Made by a program: the position numbers and the translations under genes
Notes under the pieces: generated by a model
Told to the model about the DNA's origin: nothing
The model's input: only the letters and a program-made list of their open reading frames with translations
Database searches by the model: none
NCBI RefSeq assembly: GCF_024295805.1
Contig: NZ_JANCLX010000005.1
Location: 124,001 to 188,000 of the forward strand
Reading direction: 5' to 3'
Source: Streptomyces cucumeris
GTDB taxonomy: Bacteria > Actinomycetota > Actinomycetes > Streptomycetales > Streptomycetaceae
Length of the DNA stretch: 64,000 bases
Part shown: in pieces, positions 37,128-46,460 of the stretch
How positions within the stretch are numbered: position 1 is the stretch's first letter
How the letters are laid out: every line of letters starts with the position of its first letter

Positions 37128-37280
37128 TCAGTCCTGCTTGCCGTAGCCGCGCAGCAGGAACCAGGCGAGCAGGACCGCTCCCACCACACCGACGACGATG
37201 ATGGTGCGCAGCAGCGCACCCGGTCCGGCGTCCTTGGAGTTGGCGGCGAGCACTTCGGTGAGGCCAGTCATATCGGGCAT
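37128..37280 (-). CDS. Small membrane protein (50 aa)
   Basis: Protein of 50 residues with a single hydrophobic helix (about 27-43, TIIVVGVVGAVLLAWFLL) and a short basic tail. The N-terminal half is polar (MPDMTGLTEVLAANSKDAG). TAGCGT stands six bases before ATG 37280, indicating a leaderless transcript; a second ATG three codons on is possible. It lies 127 bases upstream of the 55-aa gene on the same strand and is divergent from the M48 gene. Function unknown. Confidence 0.65.
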   Translation of the reverse strand: MPDMTGLTEVLAANSKDAGPGALLRTIIVVGVVGAVLLAWFLLRGYGKQD

Positions 37281-37384
37281 GTCTCCACGCTAACGCCCCG
37301 CCGGTCAGGGCCTAGGCTGGGGTCCGCCGGGGGTAGGGGCAGGACCGAGGCGGCCCGGCGCGGTATCGGCGACGAGGGGGCCAC

Positions 37385-38572
37385 ATGGGCGACAGCAGCA
37401 CCTTTGGACAGGGCGGCGGACAGGAGCGGGTGCCGGGCCGCAGCCGGCGGCGGTTCCCGGGCATCTCGTCACGGGCGTACGAGCACCCCGCGGACCGTTC
37501 GGCGCTGGTCGCCCTGCGCAAGCTGACCGGCTTCGACACCGCGTTCAAGGCGCTGAGCGGACTGCTGCCCGAGCGCAGTCTGCGGCTGCTGTACCTGTCG
37601 GACTCGGTCCGGGTGAGCGACCGGCAGTTCGCGCACCTCAACGACATGCTGCGGGACGCCTGTTACATCCTGGACCTGGAGAAGGTCCCGGCGATGTACA
37701 TCACCCAGAACCCGCAGCCGAACGCGATGTGCATCGGCATGGACGAGCCGATCATCGTGCTGACCACCGGGCTGGTGGAACTCCTCGACGAGGAGGAGAT
37801 GCGGGCGGTCATCGGCCATGAGGTGGGCCACGCGCTCTCCGGCCACTCGGTCTACCGGACAATACTGCTGTTCCTCACCAGTCTCGCGCTGAAGGTGGCC
37901 TGGATCCCGCTGGGCAACGTGGCGGTGCTGGCCCTGGTGACGGCGCTGCGCGAGTGGTTCCGCAAATCGGAGCTGTCGGCGGACCGGGCCGGGCTGCTGG
38001 TGGGCCAGGACCTCCAGGCGTCGATGCGCGGGCTGATGAAGCTCGCGGGCGGCCACCACCTGCACGAGATGAACGTGGACGCGTTCCTGGAGCAGGCGGA
38101 GGAGTACGAGTCGAGCGGGGACCTGCGCGACTCCGTCCTCAAGATCCTCAACATGCTGCCGCGCAGCCACCCGTTCACCACGGTGCGGGCGGCCGAGCTC
38201 AAGAAGTGGGCCGCCGGCCGTGACTACCAGCGGCTCATGGACGGGCACTACCCGCGGCGCGACGAGGACAAGGACACCTCGGTCGGCGAATCGTTCCGCG
38301 AGTCCGCCAGCCACTACGCGGAGTCGGTGCGCACCAGCAAGGACCCGCTGATGTCGTTCGTGCGGGATGTGGCGGGCGGTGCCGGGGACCTGGGCAGCAA
38401 GCTGCGGGACCGGTTCAGCGGCGGTGGCCGTCCCGGCGGGGAGACGCCCCAGGGGCCGGACCGGGAGGGCGGCTCCGGCGGAAACGGCACGGACCGCGAG
38501 GACGGCACCCCGTCCGGTGGCGGACGCGAGGACGGGCCGGAGGACGGACCCGACACCCCGCGCAAGGGCTGA
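37385..38572 (+). CDS. M48 family metallopeptidase
   Basis: Zinc protease of 395 residues. HEVGHALSGH near residue 145 is the HExxH site, and SADRAGLL is the downstream Glu/Asp-containing ligand region. The N-terminal part is cytoplasmic, followed by hydrophobic segments (TILLFLTSLALKVAWIPL, VAVLALVTALREW). The C-terminus is a disordered Gly/Asp-rich tail. Similar to HtpX-type or other M48B proteases, which degrade membrane proteins. It converges on the membrane protein gene at 38613. Confidence 0.87.
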   Translation: MGDSSTFGQGGGQERVPGRSRRRFPGISSRAYEHPADRSALVALRKLTGFDTAFKALSGLLPERSLRLLYLSDSVRVSDRQFAHLNDMLRDACYILDLEKVPAMYITQNPQPNAMCIGMDEPIIVLTTGLVELLDEEEMRAVIGHEVGHALSGHSVYRTILLFLTSLALKVAWIPLGNVAVLALVTALREWFRKSELSADRAGLLVGQDLQASMRGLMKLAGGHHLHEMNVDAFLEQAEEYESSGDLRDSVLKILNMLPRSHPFTTVRAAELKKWAAGRDYQRLMDGHYPRRDEDKDTSVGESFRESASHYAESVRTSKDPLMSFVRDVAGGAGDLGSKLRDRFSGGGRPGGETPQGPDREGGSGGNGTDREDGTPSGGGREDGPEDGPDTPRKG

Positions 38573-38579
38573 GCCGTGC

Positions 38580-38617
38580 CGTAGCGGGCCCCTCGCGGGC
38601 GTACGGACGCCGCTACG
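38580..38617. terminator. Bidirectional terminator between convergent genes
   Basis: CGTAGCGG / CCGCTACG (38580-38587, 38610-38617), with a 22-base loop, spans the end of the M48 gene region and the stop of the opposing gene. No T-run. Confidence 0.5.
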
Positions 38618-39695
38618 AGCCGCCGCCCGTCCGGGGCTGGGAGCCGGGCGTCAGGGCGCCGCAGAGCGAGACGGGCGTCCGGCCCGGTGCGTACGGGTCG
38701 GTGCCGTCCGGGACGTCGCCCCTGGCGCTCTGTCCGGCGAGCAGCGGCCGCAGATAGCCCGAGGCGTTCGCCGCGCACGACTGCGGGCCTGCCAGCACGG
38801 CGCTCTGCACCAGCTCCAGATGGTGGTCGCGCAGATCCTCGCGGTCGAAGCGGAACCGCGACTCGCGCCGCACGGTGAACAGCGCGGCGTGGTCCGGGCC
38901 GCGCTCATGGGCCCGCTGCACCGCGTAGACGAAGACGTGGTCGGCGGTGATCTCCAGGGTGGCGGGGCTGCGCTCGACGACGCTGAGGGTGCCCCGCACC
39001 CGCACCGGGCTGTCGGCCAGGGTGACCTCGGCCGGGTTGAAGCGGGTGAGCCAGCCGGTGGCGGCATGGCGCCCGTCGTCCACCGGATGCTCGAAGCTCT
39101 GGTCGAACTGGTGCTGCTGGGCCGGGTCCAGCAGCAGCCGCACCATGCGCACCGGGCCGCCGGTGAGCACACCGGGGTCGAGGGCCGAGGTGACCACGTA
39201 CTCCTTGGCCGTGGTGAGCGCCGCCATCACCTGGCTCTCGGTGAAGCTGCGGGTACGCCGGGCCCCGGGCAGCGTGACCCCCTGGGCGCCGGTGCGGAAC
39301 TCGGCGGCCGGGCTGTCGCGGAAGAGCTTCTCCGGCGCCCCGCCGGGCACCTCACCGCGCGGCGCCAGCGGCACCACACTGCTGCGCAGCGGTTCCACGG
39401 TCTGCGGCGGCGGGGCCTGGTAGGGGTGGCGCACCCCCATGTAGACGGCCGCGGCGAAGGCGAGGGCGATCAGCAGGATGAGGACGACGGCCTGCCGGGA
39501 CGCCCCGGCCCTGGCCCAGGCATGACGACTGCGCACCGCCCGCGCGTGCTCGCCCATGCGCTCCCGGGCCGAGAACTCCTGGAGCCGGGCAGCACGAACG
39601 AACGACTCGTCGAATACGACGGAGCGGTACTCGTCCTCACCACCTCCCGGGACGCCGTCGGGTGTCCCCTCGGGAGGGTCTCCACGCCCGGTCAT
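38613..39695 (-). CDS. Membrane protein with VVFDExFV motif (paralogue A)
   Basis: Protein of 360 residues. A cytoplasmic N-terminus carries VVFDESFVRAARLQEFSARE (residues 26-45) and a helix up to about 60. One membrane segment is at about 69-88 (AVVLILLIALAFAAAVYMGV), followed by a large extracellular domain with two cysteines (QSCAANAS, VSLCGAL). TACTCT stands six bases before ATG 39695, a leaderless signature. The 39841 gene shares the N-terminal motif and the same promoter pattern. No known enzymatic family; function unknown. Confidence 0.8.
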   Translation of the reverse strand: MTGRGDPPEGTPDGVPGGGEDEYRSVVFDESFVRAARLQEFSARERMGEHARAVRSRHAWARAGASRQAVVLILLIALAFAAAVYMGVRHPYQAPPPQTVEPLRSSVVPLAPRGEVPGGAPEKLFRDSPAAEFRTGAQGVTLPGARRTRSFTESQVMAALTTAKEYVVTSALDPGVLTGGPVRMVRLLLDPAQQHQFDQSFEHPVDDGRHAATGWLTRFNPAEVTLADSPVRVRGTLSVVERSPATLEITADHVFVYAVQRAHERGPDHAALFTVRRESRFRFDREDLRDHHLELVQSAVLAGPQSCAANASGYLRPLLAGQSARGDVPDGTDPYAPGRTPVSLCGALTPGSQPRTGGGS

Positions 39696-39840
39696 ACCTC
39701 AAGAGTAGGTCGCGGGGGGCACCGGTAAACGCGGCGGTACTCCACAACTTCGGACGGCTCCGGGAGGAAACGCCGCATACCGCGCGACGTGCTAGAGGGG
39801 CCCGGGCGCGGGCTCCGGGCGGGCCCCGGAGCGGGGGCGC

Positions 39841-40479
39841 TCAGGGCGAGCGGCGGGCGCTGGAGGCGGGGGGCGTCCCGGACTCGGCCGGGGAGGACGG
39901 CGAGGGTTCCAGCCGCGGCGGTCCGGTGGGGCTGCCGTCGACCCCGCTGGTGGCCGGCGGCGGGGACGGGTCCTGGCGGTTGCCCGAAGCGCCCCGGAAG
40001 ACGGCGGTGAAGGCCAGGGCGACCACCCCGACGCCCATCAGGACGGCCAGCAGCCAGGCCACGGGGCGCTGCCATCGGACATGGCCGCGATAGGGCCGCC
40101 CGGCGCCGCCGTACCGCCCGTAGGGGCCGTACGGGCCGTAGAGGCCGTCGGGGTCCCGGTCGTGGCCGAAACGGCCGTCAGGGTCGGTGTCATCGGGGTC
40201 GTAGCCGTATCCGGCCTCGCCGTCCGGGCCGTAACCGTCCTCGAACGGCTCGTCCTCGGAGGGCACCCCGGCGGGGCGCCGCCGGGACGCCTCGGCCTCG
40301 GCACGGGCCTCGGCGGCCGCCAGCATCCGTTCCACCGCGGTCGGTTCATGGATCAGGGCCGACCGTACGAAGTCCTCATCGAAGACCACGGCGGCGAACT
40401 CGTCGTTCGCCTCTCCGTGGCCGCGGTCGTCGGGCTCGTCGCCGTTCGGGAACGGCTTGCCCCCCACGTCGTCCGGCAC
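39841..40479 (-). CDS. Membrane protein with VVFDExFV motif (paralogue B)
   Basis: Protein of 212 residues. The motif AAVVFDEDFVRSALIHEPTA occurs at residues 29-48, a charged Asp/Gly/Pro region follows, and one membrane helix is near 143-165 (PVAWLLAVLMGVGVVALAF), then a Ser/Pro-rich tail. GTG 40479 is the likely start: TACTCT stands six bases upstream, exactly as for paralogue A. It lacks the long extracellular domain of A. The two genes are 145 bases apart on the same strand and look like relatives that share a conserved cytoplasmic motif. Confidence 0.75.
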   Translation of the reverse strand: MPDDVGGKPFPNGDEPDDRGHGEANDEFAAVVFDEDFVRSALIHEPTAVERMLAAAEARAEAEASRRRPAGVPSEDEPFEDGYGPDGEAGYGYDPDDTDPDGRFGHDRDPDGLYGPYGPYGRYGGAGRPYRGHVRWQRPVAWLLAVLMGVGVVALAFTAVFRGASGNRQDPSPPPATSGVDGSPTGPPRLEPSPSSPAESGTPPASSARRSP

Positions 40480-40585
40480 CCGTTCAGAGTAGACCGGACG
40501 GGTCAATTTGGGCAGGGCGAAATGGTATTCGGGGGAAGATCCACCCCAAGGCAACCCCCCGTCGGGTATCCCCCGAACGGGTGAG

Positions 40586-41884
40586 TCAGCGGGTGTGTCC
40601 GTCGCCGGTGACGATGTACTTGGTCGAGGTCAGCTCGGGCAGACCCATGGGACCGCGGGCGTGCAGCTTCTGGGTGGAGATACCGATCTCGGCACCGAAG
40701 CCGAACTGACCGCCATCGGTGAAACGCGTCGAGGCGTTGACGGCGACCGTGGTGGAGTCCACCAGCTGGGTGAACCGCCGGGCGGCCGCCTGGGACGTCG
40801 TCACGATGGCCTCGGTGTGGCCGGAGGACCACAGCCGGATGTGGGCCACCGCGGCCTCCAGGGAGTCCACCACGGCCGCCGCGATGTCGTACGAGAGGTA
40901 CTCGGTCTCCCAGTCGTCCATCACCGCCGGGACCACGGTGGCCTTGGCGCCCTCGGCCAGCGCCAGCACGCGCTCGTCGGCGTGCACGGTGACCCCGGCG
41001 TCGGCCAGCGCCTCCAGGGCGCGCGGCAGGAACTCGGCGGCGATGTCCTGGTGCACCAGCAGCGTCTCGGCCGCGTTGCACACGCTCGGCCGCTGGGCCT
41101 TGGAGTTCACCAGGATGTCGACCGCCATGTCGAGATCCACCTGGGCATCCACGTACACATGGCAGTTGCCGGTACCGGTCTCGATGACCGGCACCGTCGA
41201 CTCCTCGACGGTGGCGCGGATCAGGGAGGCGCCGCCGCGCGGGATCAGCACGTCCACCAGACCGCGGGCCCGCATCAGCTCACGGACCGACTCCCGGCTC
41301 TCACCGGGCACCAACTGCACCGCGTCCGCGGGCAGTCCGGCACCGCCGACGGCGTCCCGCAGGACCTTCACCAGCGCGCTGTTGGAGTGGTACGCGGACG
41401 AAGAGCCGCGCAGCAGTACGGCGTTGCCCGACTTCAGGCACAGCGCGGCCGCGTCCACCGTCACATTGGGCCGGGCCTCGTAGATGATGCCGACGACACC
41501 GAGCGGGACCCGCACCTGGCGCAGGTCGATCCCGTTGGGCAGGGTCGAACCGCGCACCACCTCGCCGACCGGGTCCGGCAGCGCCACCACGTCCCGGACG
41601 TCCGAGGCGATGGCACGCACCCGCTCGGGAGTGAGGGTCAGCCGGTCGACGATGGACTCGCTGGTGCCCGCCGCACGGGCCCGCTCCACATCGGTCGCGT
41701 TCGCCTCGACGATCTCCTTGGTGCGCACCTCGAGCGCGTCGGCCATCGCCAGCAGCGCGTCGTCCTTGACGGCACGCGGCAGCGGGGCGAGATCGGCGGC
41801 CGCGGCACGGGCCCGGTAGGCGGCCTGGAGGACCGGAGACTTCGGCCAGGGGTCGGTGAGCGGCGACGTGGGTGCGCTGGTCAT
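40586..41884 (-). CDS. proA: Glutamate-5-semialdehyde dehydrogenase
   Basis: Enzyme of 432 residues that reduces gamma-glutamyl phosphate to the semialdehyde in proline synthesis. The catalytic Cys lies in [14 protein letters not shown], and the nucleotide-binding and [13 protein letters not shown] regions are in place. TAGGCT stands six bases before ATG 41884, so it is probably leaderless. It is separated from proB by an unknown gene and a gap, so the two proline genes are not a tight operon here. Confidence 0.95.
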   Translation of the reverse strand: MTSAPTSPLTDPWPKSPVLQAAYRARAAAADLAPLPRAVKDDALLAMADALEVRTKEIVEANATDVERARAAGTSESIVDRLTLTPERVRAIASDVRDVVALPDPVGEVVRGSTLPNGIDLRQVRVPLGVVGIIYEARPNVTVDAAALCLKSGNAVLLRGSSSAYHSNSALVKVLRDAVGGAGLPADAVQLVPGESRESVRELMRARGLVDVLIPRGGASLIRATVEESTVPVIETGTGNCHVYVDAQVDLDMAVDILVNSKAQRPSVCNAAETLLVHQDIAAEFLPRALEALADAGVTVHADERVLALAEGAKATVVPAVMDDWETEYLSYDIAAAVVDSLEAAVAHIRLWSSGHTEAIVTTSQAAARRFTQLVDSTTVAVNASTRFTDGGQFGFGAEIGISTQKLHARGPMGLPELTSTKYIVTGDGHTR

Positions 41885-41975
41885 GCACGCAGCCTACTGA
41901 GCCCGCGCGCCCGATCTGCCCCCTGTTCCGCTCTTCGAGATGGTGTTCTCACATTCCGGGGGCGCACATCCGTCC

Positions 41976-42458
41976 TCAGAACGGGTGCACACCCACCGGG
42001 GAGGCGGGTGGCGGACCGTAGCCCTCCGCGATCCGCTGGTGATACGTGTCACGGTCGATGACCTCGAGCCCCACGATCTCCCACGGCGGGAGGTTGGCCG
42101 TGGAACGGTGCTCACCCCACAGCCGCAGCGCGACCGCCGCCGCGTCGTGCAGATCACGGGCCTCTTCCCAGTACCGGATCTCGGCGTGATCGTTGGCGTA
42201 GCGGCTGGTCAGCAGGAAGGGGTGGTCATGGGCCAGCTGCTCCAGGGCCCGGCGGACCTCCCGCAGCGGCGCCTCGACGCCCGAGACGCTGAGGGTGATG
42301 TGCCACAGCCGGGAGCTCTCCACGCGCCCGGCGGCCCGCGCCGCGGTCTCCCCGGTCCCGGCCTCCCTGGCCGAGGTACCGATATCGCCCGTTCCGACAC
42401 TGGTCAGGGTGCGCTCCGCCGCTCCTCTGGGCGACGCCCCCGGGCGCCCTCGTCTCAC
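41976..42458 (-). CDS. Hypothetical protein with conserved C-terminal domain (160 aa)
   Basis: Protein of 160 residues. The first ~50 residues are Arg/Gly/Ala-rich and disordered. The rest (SSRLWHITLSVSGVEAPLRE onward, HDHPFLLTSRYANDHAEIRYWEEA, LPPWEIVGLEVIDRDTYHQR) is well conserved among streptomycetes between proA and proB but has no assigned function. GTG 42458 is chosen because AGGAGG lies six bases upstream, an ideal ribosome site. It is transcribed like proA and proB. Confidence 0.78.
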   Translation of the reverse strand: MRRGRPGASPRGAAERTLTSVGTGDIGTSAREAGTGETAARAAGRVESSRLWHITLSVSGVEAPLREVRRALEQLAHDHPFLLTSRYANDHAEIRYWEEARDLHDAAAVALRLWGEHRSTANLPPWEIVGLEVIDRDTYHQRIAEGYGPPPASPVGVHPF

Positions 42459-42816
42459 CGGCGGCCTCCTGTAGCTCGCTGCTCCGCTCGTCCGCGGGCG
42501 GAGCACTAGTGGCGGTGTGGCGATGGTCCGCGGCTTCCGCTCACGCTCCGGGGCCGCCGCGGCCCACCACGGGCCCGCTGCCCTCGCGGCCCCGTGGAAC
42601 AAAGTTGACCAGCCGAGGGGGTGCCGCGGGGCCTTTTTGCACAAGGTCTCCAAGGAATGACACGGACTTGTCGCGAATTCCTCCCCACTTTCCCTCCACC
42701 GCCCGCGCCCCCGCCCGCCCGCGCGCGGCGCGGGGAGCCGGTGCGCGGGCGCCGGGAGAACGGCCGCGCGCCCGCCGGGCCGGGGCCCGGGCACGGGCAC
42801 CCGCCACGAGCGGGGA
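42459..42816. other. Intergenic region between the hypothetical gene and proB
   Basis: A 358-base gap. It holds a very G/C-rich tract (42690-42780, repeats of CGCGCC and GCCCG) and an A/T-rich patch near 42600-42660. No convincing gene was found; an 88-codon Arg/Ala-rich open frame on the minus strand is not supported. The promoter of the hypothetical gene probably lies here. Confidence 0.6.
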
Positions 42817-43986
42817 TCAGCGGTCGAGCACCACGAGGTCGTCGCGGTGCACGACCTCCCGCTCATAGGCCGGTCCGAGCTCACGGGCCAGCTCATGGGT
42901 GGACCGGCCGAGCAGCCGGGGGATCTCCTTGGCGTCGAAGTTGACCAGCCCCCGGGCCACCGCGCGCCCCTCGGTGTCCCGCAGCTCCACCGGGTCCCCC
43001 GCGGTGAAGTCCCCCTCCACCGACGCGATACCCGCCGGGAGCAGCGAAGTGCGCCGCTCCACCACCGCCCGTACCGCCCCGTCGTCCAGGGTGAGCGCGC
43101 CGCGCGGCGCGGAGGCGTGCGCGAGCCACAGCAGCCGGTTGGCCGAGCGGCGGCCGGTGCGGTGGAAATAGGTGCCGGTGCGGCGGCCGAGCAGGGCGTC
43201 ACCGGCCCGGCTGGCGGAGGTGAGCACCACCGGTACGCCCGCCGCGGCCGCGATCCGGGCCGCCTCGACCTTGGTGACCATGCCGCCGGTGCCGACCCCG
43301 GAGCGGCCCGCGCTGCCGATCGACACCCCGTCCAGGTCCTTCGGCCCCCGGACCTCGTCGATCCGGGAGGTGCCGGGGCTCCGGGGGTCGCCGTCGTAGA
43401 GGCCGTCCACATCGGAGAGCAGCACCAGCAGATCCGCCCGCACCAGATGGGCCACCAGGGCCGCCAGCCGGTCGTTGTCGCCGAACCGGATCTCGTCCGT
43501 GGCCACCGTGTCGTTCTCGTTGACGATCGGCAGCGCGCCCATGGCCAGCAGCTGGTCCAGGGTGCGGGTGGCGTTCCGGTAATGGGCACGGCGGCTGGTG
43601 TCGTCCGTGGTGAGCAGCACCTGGCCGACCCGCCGCCCGTAGCGGGCGAAGGACGCCGTGTAGCGCGCCACCAGGAGGCCCTGTCCGACACTGGCGGCGG
43701 CCTGCTGCCGGGCCAGGTCACGGGGGCGGCGGTCCAGGCCCAGCGGGGCCAGCCCGGCTGCGATGGCGCCCGAGGAGACGAGGACTATCTCCTTGCCCTC
43801 CCCCGGCGTCTCCGGCTCGCCCCCGGCCCCCTGCAGAACCTTCGCGACCACGTCGACCAGCGCGTCGACCCGGTCCGCGTCCAGACCCCCCGCCGCGGTG
43901 GTGAGGGAGGACGATCCGACCTTGACCACGATCCTGCGGGCGGCGGCCACCTCGTCCCGTACCGCCGACCCGTCCTGCTCAGTCAC
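42817..43986 (-). CDS. proB: Glutamate 5-kinase
   Basis: First enzyme of proline synthesis, 389 residues. The amino-acid kinase domain begins VVKVGSSSLTT and has the LVSSGAIAAGL and PIVNENDTVATDEIRFGDND motifs. The C-terminal PUA domain begins around residue 290 (GALTLDDGA to the end). GTG 43986 is used because GGGGAGCGGA precedes it by a few bases and homology begins soon after; the frame is open upstream. In the family, the PUA domain and proline feedback inhibition are known properties. Confidence 0.94.
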   Translation of the reverse strand: MTEQDGSAVRDEVAAARRIVVKVGSSSLTTAAGGLDADRVDALVDVVAKVLQGAGGEPETPGEGKEIVLVSSGAIAAGLAPLGLDRRPRDLARQQAAASVGQGLLVARYTASFARYGRRVGQVLLTTDDTSRRAHYRNATRTLDQLLAMGALPIVNENDTVATDEIRFGDNDRLAALVAHLVRADLLVLLSDVDGLYDGDPRSPGTSRIDEVRGPKDLDGVSIGSAGRSGVGTGGMVTKVEAARIAAAAGVPVVLTSASRAGDALLGRRTGTYFHRTGRRSANRLLWLAHASAPRGALTLDDGAVRAVVERRTSLLPAGIASVEGDFTAGDPVELRDTEGRAVARGLVNFDAKEIPRLLGRSTHELARELGPAYEREVVHRDDLVVLDR

Positions 43987-44209
43987 TCCGCTCCCCTGCT
44001 CCGTCCCCGGCCTCATCACACGTCCGGAGGCGGCGGTCACGCACCGTACGCCCCACAGAACGCATGCCCTGCACACTCATCATGACAAGGGGGCAATCTA
44101 CGGCAGGCGCGCCCTGGCCCGCCTGCGCGTTCCAGCCCCCGGACGTGCCGCGCACCGCCTCCCCGGTGATCGTTTGGACCCGGTTCGGGGCGGTTGGCGC
44201 CTGCGCGGA

Positions 44210-44239
44210 TTGCTACCGGGCCGGACGTCGGCATACGGT
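44210..44239 (+). promoter_or_regulatory. Candidate promoter of the glycerophosphotransferase gene
   Basis: TTGCTA (44210-44215) and TACGGT (44234-44239) with an 18-base spacer, about 50 bases before the GTG start. The rest of the 302-base gap back to proB holds a weak minus-strand candidate for proB (TTGTCA at 44083-44088, TGCGTT at 44059-44064) and no gene. Confidence 0.5.
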
Positions 44240-44288
44240 CAGGGGTCCCCCTTATCCGTCCGTTGCCCTCCTGCCAGGAGCCCTCCCC

Positions 44289-46376
44289 GTGCCCTCTGCC
44301 GGATTCGCCCCACGCCGGGTCGTACAGCTGACGGCGTTGCTCGCGATGGTGGTGTTCTTCACCACACAGCTCGTCGGCGCCGTGCTTCCGAACGTACCTC
44401 TCCTCATCGTCTCCTCGGCGTGTGGTCTCGCACTCGATCTCTTCCTCCAGCACAAGCAGCCAGGTCTGCTGTCGCTGCTGGGCAAGGTCCGCTTCGACGT
44501 CACGGTGCGCCAGCTGTTCCGCGACATGCTCATCATGGTCGGGCTGCTGCGGATCGAGGGCATCAACCCGCTGCACGAGCAGGCGCCGCTCACCGTGGCG
44601 CTGCTCGCCTTCTACGTGCTGCACTTCGCGTGCCAGGCGGTGGCCATACTGGTCCGCCGCTCCCGGCAGCTCCCCTTCGTGACGCGCAACATCGACGCGT
44701 CCGCGCTGCGGCTGAGCGACGCCCCGCCGCGGCTGTTCTCGCGCCAGCACGGCCGCCGGCTGCTGCGGCTGGCCGTTCCGGCCACCGCCGGTCTGCTGGT
44801 CACCGCGGCCACGAAGAACGGCTGGTGGGGCGGTGCCGGTCTGGCGGTCGCGCTGCTGATCGCCCTCGGCGGGACCGTGCACCTGGGCACCTGGCTGCTG
44901 CCGCGCAAGCGTGTGGCCGGCGAGGCCAAGGCCCTGGAGTGGCTGGACAACTGGCTGGCCGAGTACCAGCCGACCGTGGGCATGTACTTCTCCGGCGGCA
45001 ACTCCTCCGCCTACCAGGCGAACATGTGGCTCTCCACGCTCGCCGCGCTCGACGGCAACCCGATCATCGTGCTCCGTGAGCGGTTCATGGTGCAGAAGAT
45101 CGACGCCACCGATGTGCCGATCGTCTGCCTCCCCAAGGTCGCGCACCTGATGCGGCTGGAGCACTCGACGCTCAAGGTCCTGCTGCACCCGGCGAACTCC
45201 GGCAAGACCTCCCAGGTGCTGCGCATCCCCTCGATCAAGCACGCGTTCACCAACCACGGCGAGAGCGACAAGCTCTCGAGCTGCAACCCGTACGCCAAGG
45301 CGTACGACGAGGTGTGGGTCGCGGGCCCGGCCGCGCGCGAGCGCTACCAGCTCGCCGACATCGGCGTCGAGGACAAGGACGTGGTCGAGGTCGGCCGTCC
45401 GCAGCTCGCGCCCATCCGCCCCCACGCGGGCGTGCCCACGGGCGAGTTCACCACCGTGCTCTACGCGCCGACCTGGGAGGGCTGGGACGGCAACCCCGGC
45501 AACACCTCGGTGGTGCTCGCGGGCGAGAACATCGTCCGCGCGCTGCTGGCCGACCCCAAGGTCCGGCTGCTGTACAAGCCGCACCCGATGACCGGCTCCG
45601 TCGACCCCCGCGCGGGCAGCGCCAACGAGCGCATCAAGGCGATGATCACCGAGGCGAACACCCGCCGCGACGGTGACCGGCCCGGCGCGGAGGCCGCCGC
45701 CGAGCTGGCCCGGCGGGCCGATGAGCTCAACCGGCTCACCAGCACCGCGTTCCGCCCCAGCGCGGACGAGATCGAGCGGATGAAGATCCAGGACGCCCCG
45801 GAGGACAACCGCGCGGCGGGCGTCGCCGCGGCCACCGCCGCCTGGGAGAGCGCCTACTGGGCCTCGCTGCCGGACTGGGAGCACCAGATCGTCACCGGCC
45901 CGCGTCCGGCGATCTTCACCTGCTTCAACCAGGCCGACGTGCTGATCAGCGATGTCTCCAGCGTGGTCTCCGACTACCTGACGAGCGAGAAGCCGTACGC
46001 CGTGGCGAACACCAGCGGGATGCCGGAGGAGGAGTTCCGGGCGGGCTTCCCGACCGTGCGCGCCGCCGCGATCCTCACCCCGGACGGCTCGGGCGTCGCG
46101 GAGCTGCTGGCCGCGGTGCGGAACCCGGAGCAGGACACCCTCGCGGCCGCCCGCGCGGAGCTGAAGGTGCATCTGCTCGGTCCGTCCGACCCGCCGTCGC
46201 TGGTGCGCTTCAACCAGGCGTCGCTGGACCTGTGCGCCGAGGCCGACCGGCGCCGGGCCCGGATGGCCACCCGGCTGGCGGACGAGATCCCCTCGCAGCG
46301 CGAGGCCCGTGACGCGGCCGAGGAGATGGAGCTGGAGCCCGGCTCACCGGAGCCCGAGGAGACGGCGACGGTCTGA
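44289..46376 (+). CDS. CDP-glycerol glycerophosphotransferase family protein
   Basis: Membrane-associated protein of 695 residues. The N-terminal third holds several hydrophobic helices. The C-terminal half has the GT-B-type glycerophosphotransferase features: VLYAPTWEGW, YKPHPMTG, and ADVLISDVSSVVSDYL. Such enzymes polymerise or prime teichoic-acid-like chains at the membrane. GTG 44289 is used because AGGAG lies nine bases upstream; an open frame extends to 44064 without support. It is divergent from proB and ends at a strong shared terminator with obg. Acceptor is unknown. Confidence 0.85.
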   Translation: MPSAGFAPRRVVQLTALLAMVVFFTTQLVGAVLPNVPLLIVSSACGLALDLFLQHKQPGLLSLLGKVRFDVTVRQLFRDMLIMVGLLRIEGINPLHEQAPLTVALLAFYVLHFACQAVAILVRRSRQLPFVTRNIDASALRLSDAPPRLFSRQHGRRLLRLAVPATAGLLVTAATKNGWWGGAGLAVALLIALGGTVHLGTWLLPRKRVAGEAKALEWLDNWLAEYQPTVGMYFSGGNSSAYQANMWLSTLAALDGNPIIVLRERFMVQKIDATDVPIVCLPKVAHLMRLEHSTLKVLLHPANSGKTSQVLRIPSIKHAFTNHGESDKLSSCNPYAKAYDEVWVAGPAARERYQLADIGVEDKDVVEVGRPQLAPIRPHAGVPTGEFTTVLYAPTWEGWDGNPGNTSVVLAGENIVRALLADPKVRLLYKPHPMTGSVDPRAGSANERIKAMITEANTRRDGDRPGAEAAAELARRADELNRLTSTAFRPSADEIERMKIQDAPEDNRAAGVAAATAAWESAYWASLPDWEHQIVTGPRPAIFTCFNQADVLISDVSSVVSDYLTSEKPYAVANTSGMPEEEFRAGFPTVRAAAILTPDGSGVAELLAAVRNPEQDTLAAARAELKVHLLGPSDPPSLVRFNQASLDLCAEADRRRARMATRLADEIPSQREARDAAEEMELEPGSPEPEETATV

Positions 46377-46392
46377 TCCGCGCAAGGACACC

Positions 46393-46426
46393 AGAAGGGC
46401 CCGGGAGCTTCCTCCCGGGCCCTTCT
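46393..46426. terminator. Bidirectional terminator between convergent genes
   Basis: A 15-bp perfect stem (AGAAGGGCCCGGGAG, 46393-46407, with 46412-46426) closed by CTTC. It separates the glycerophosphotransferase gene (plus strand) from obg (minus strand). Confidence 0.92.
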
Positions 46427-46460
46427 CATATCCGTCTGCCCTTCCCGGGCCGCGGCGCGG

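Noticed and set aside
42541..42807. An 88-codon minus-strand frame upstream of the hypothetical gene
   Set aside because: Arg/Ala/Pro-rich with no homology, a plausible product of G/C repeats; it covers a region better explained as promoter and spacer.
42817..44076. An N-terminal extension of proB up to 44076
   Set aside because: The extra residues are not conserved, and GTG 43986 has its own ribosome site.
44064..44288. An N-terminal extension of the glycerophosphotransferase gene
   Set aside because: No homology, and a good ribosome site and promoter lie near 44289, not 44064.
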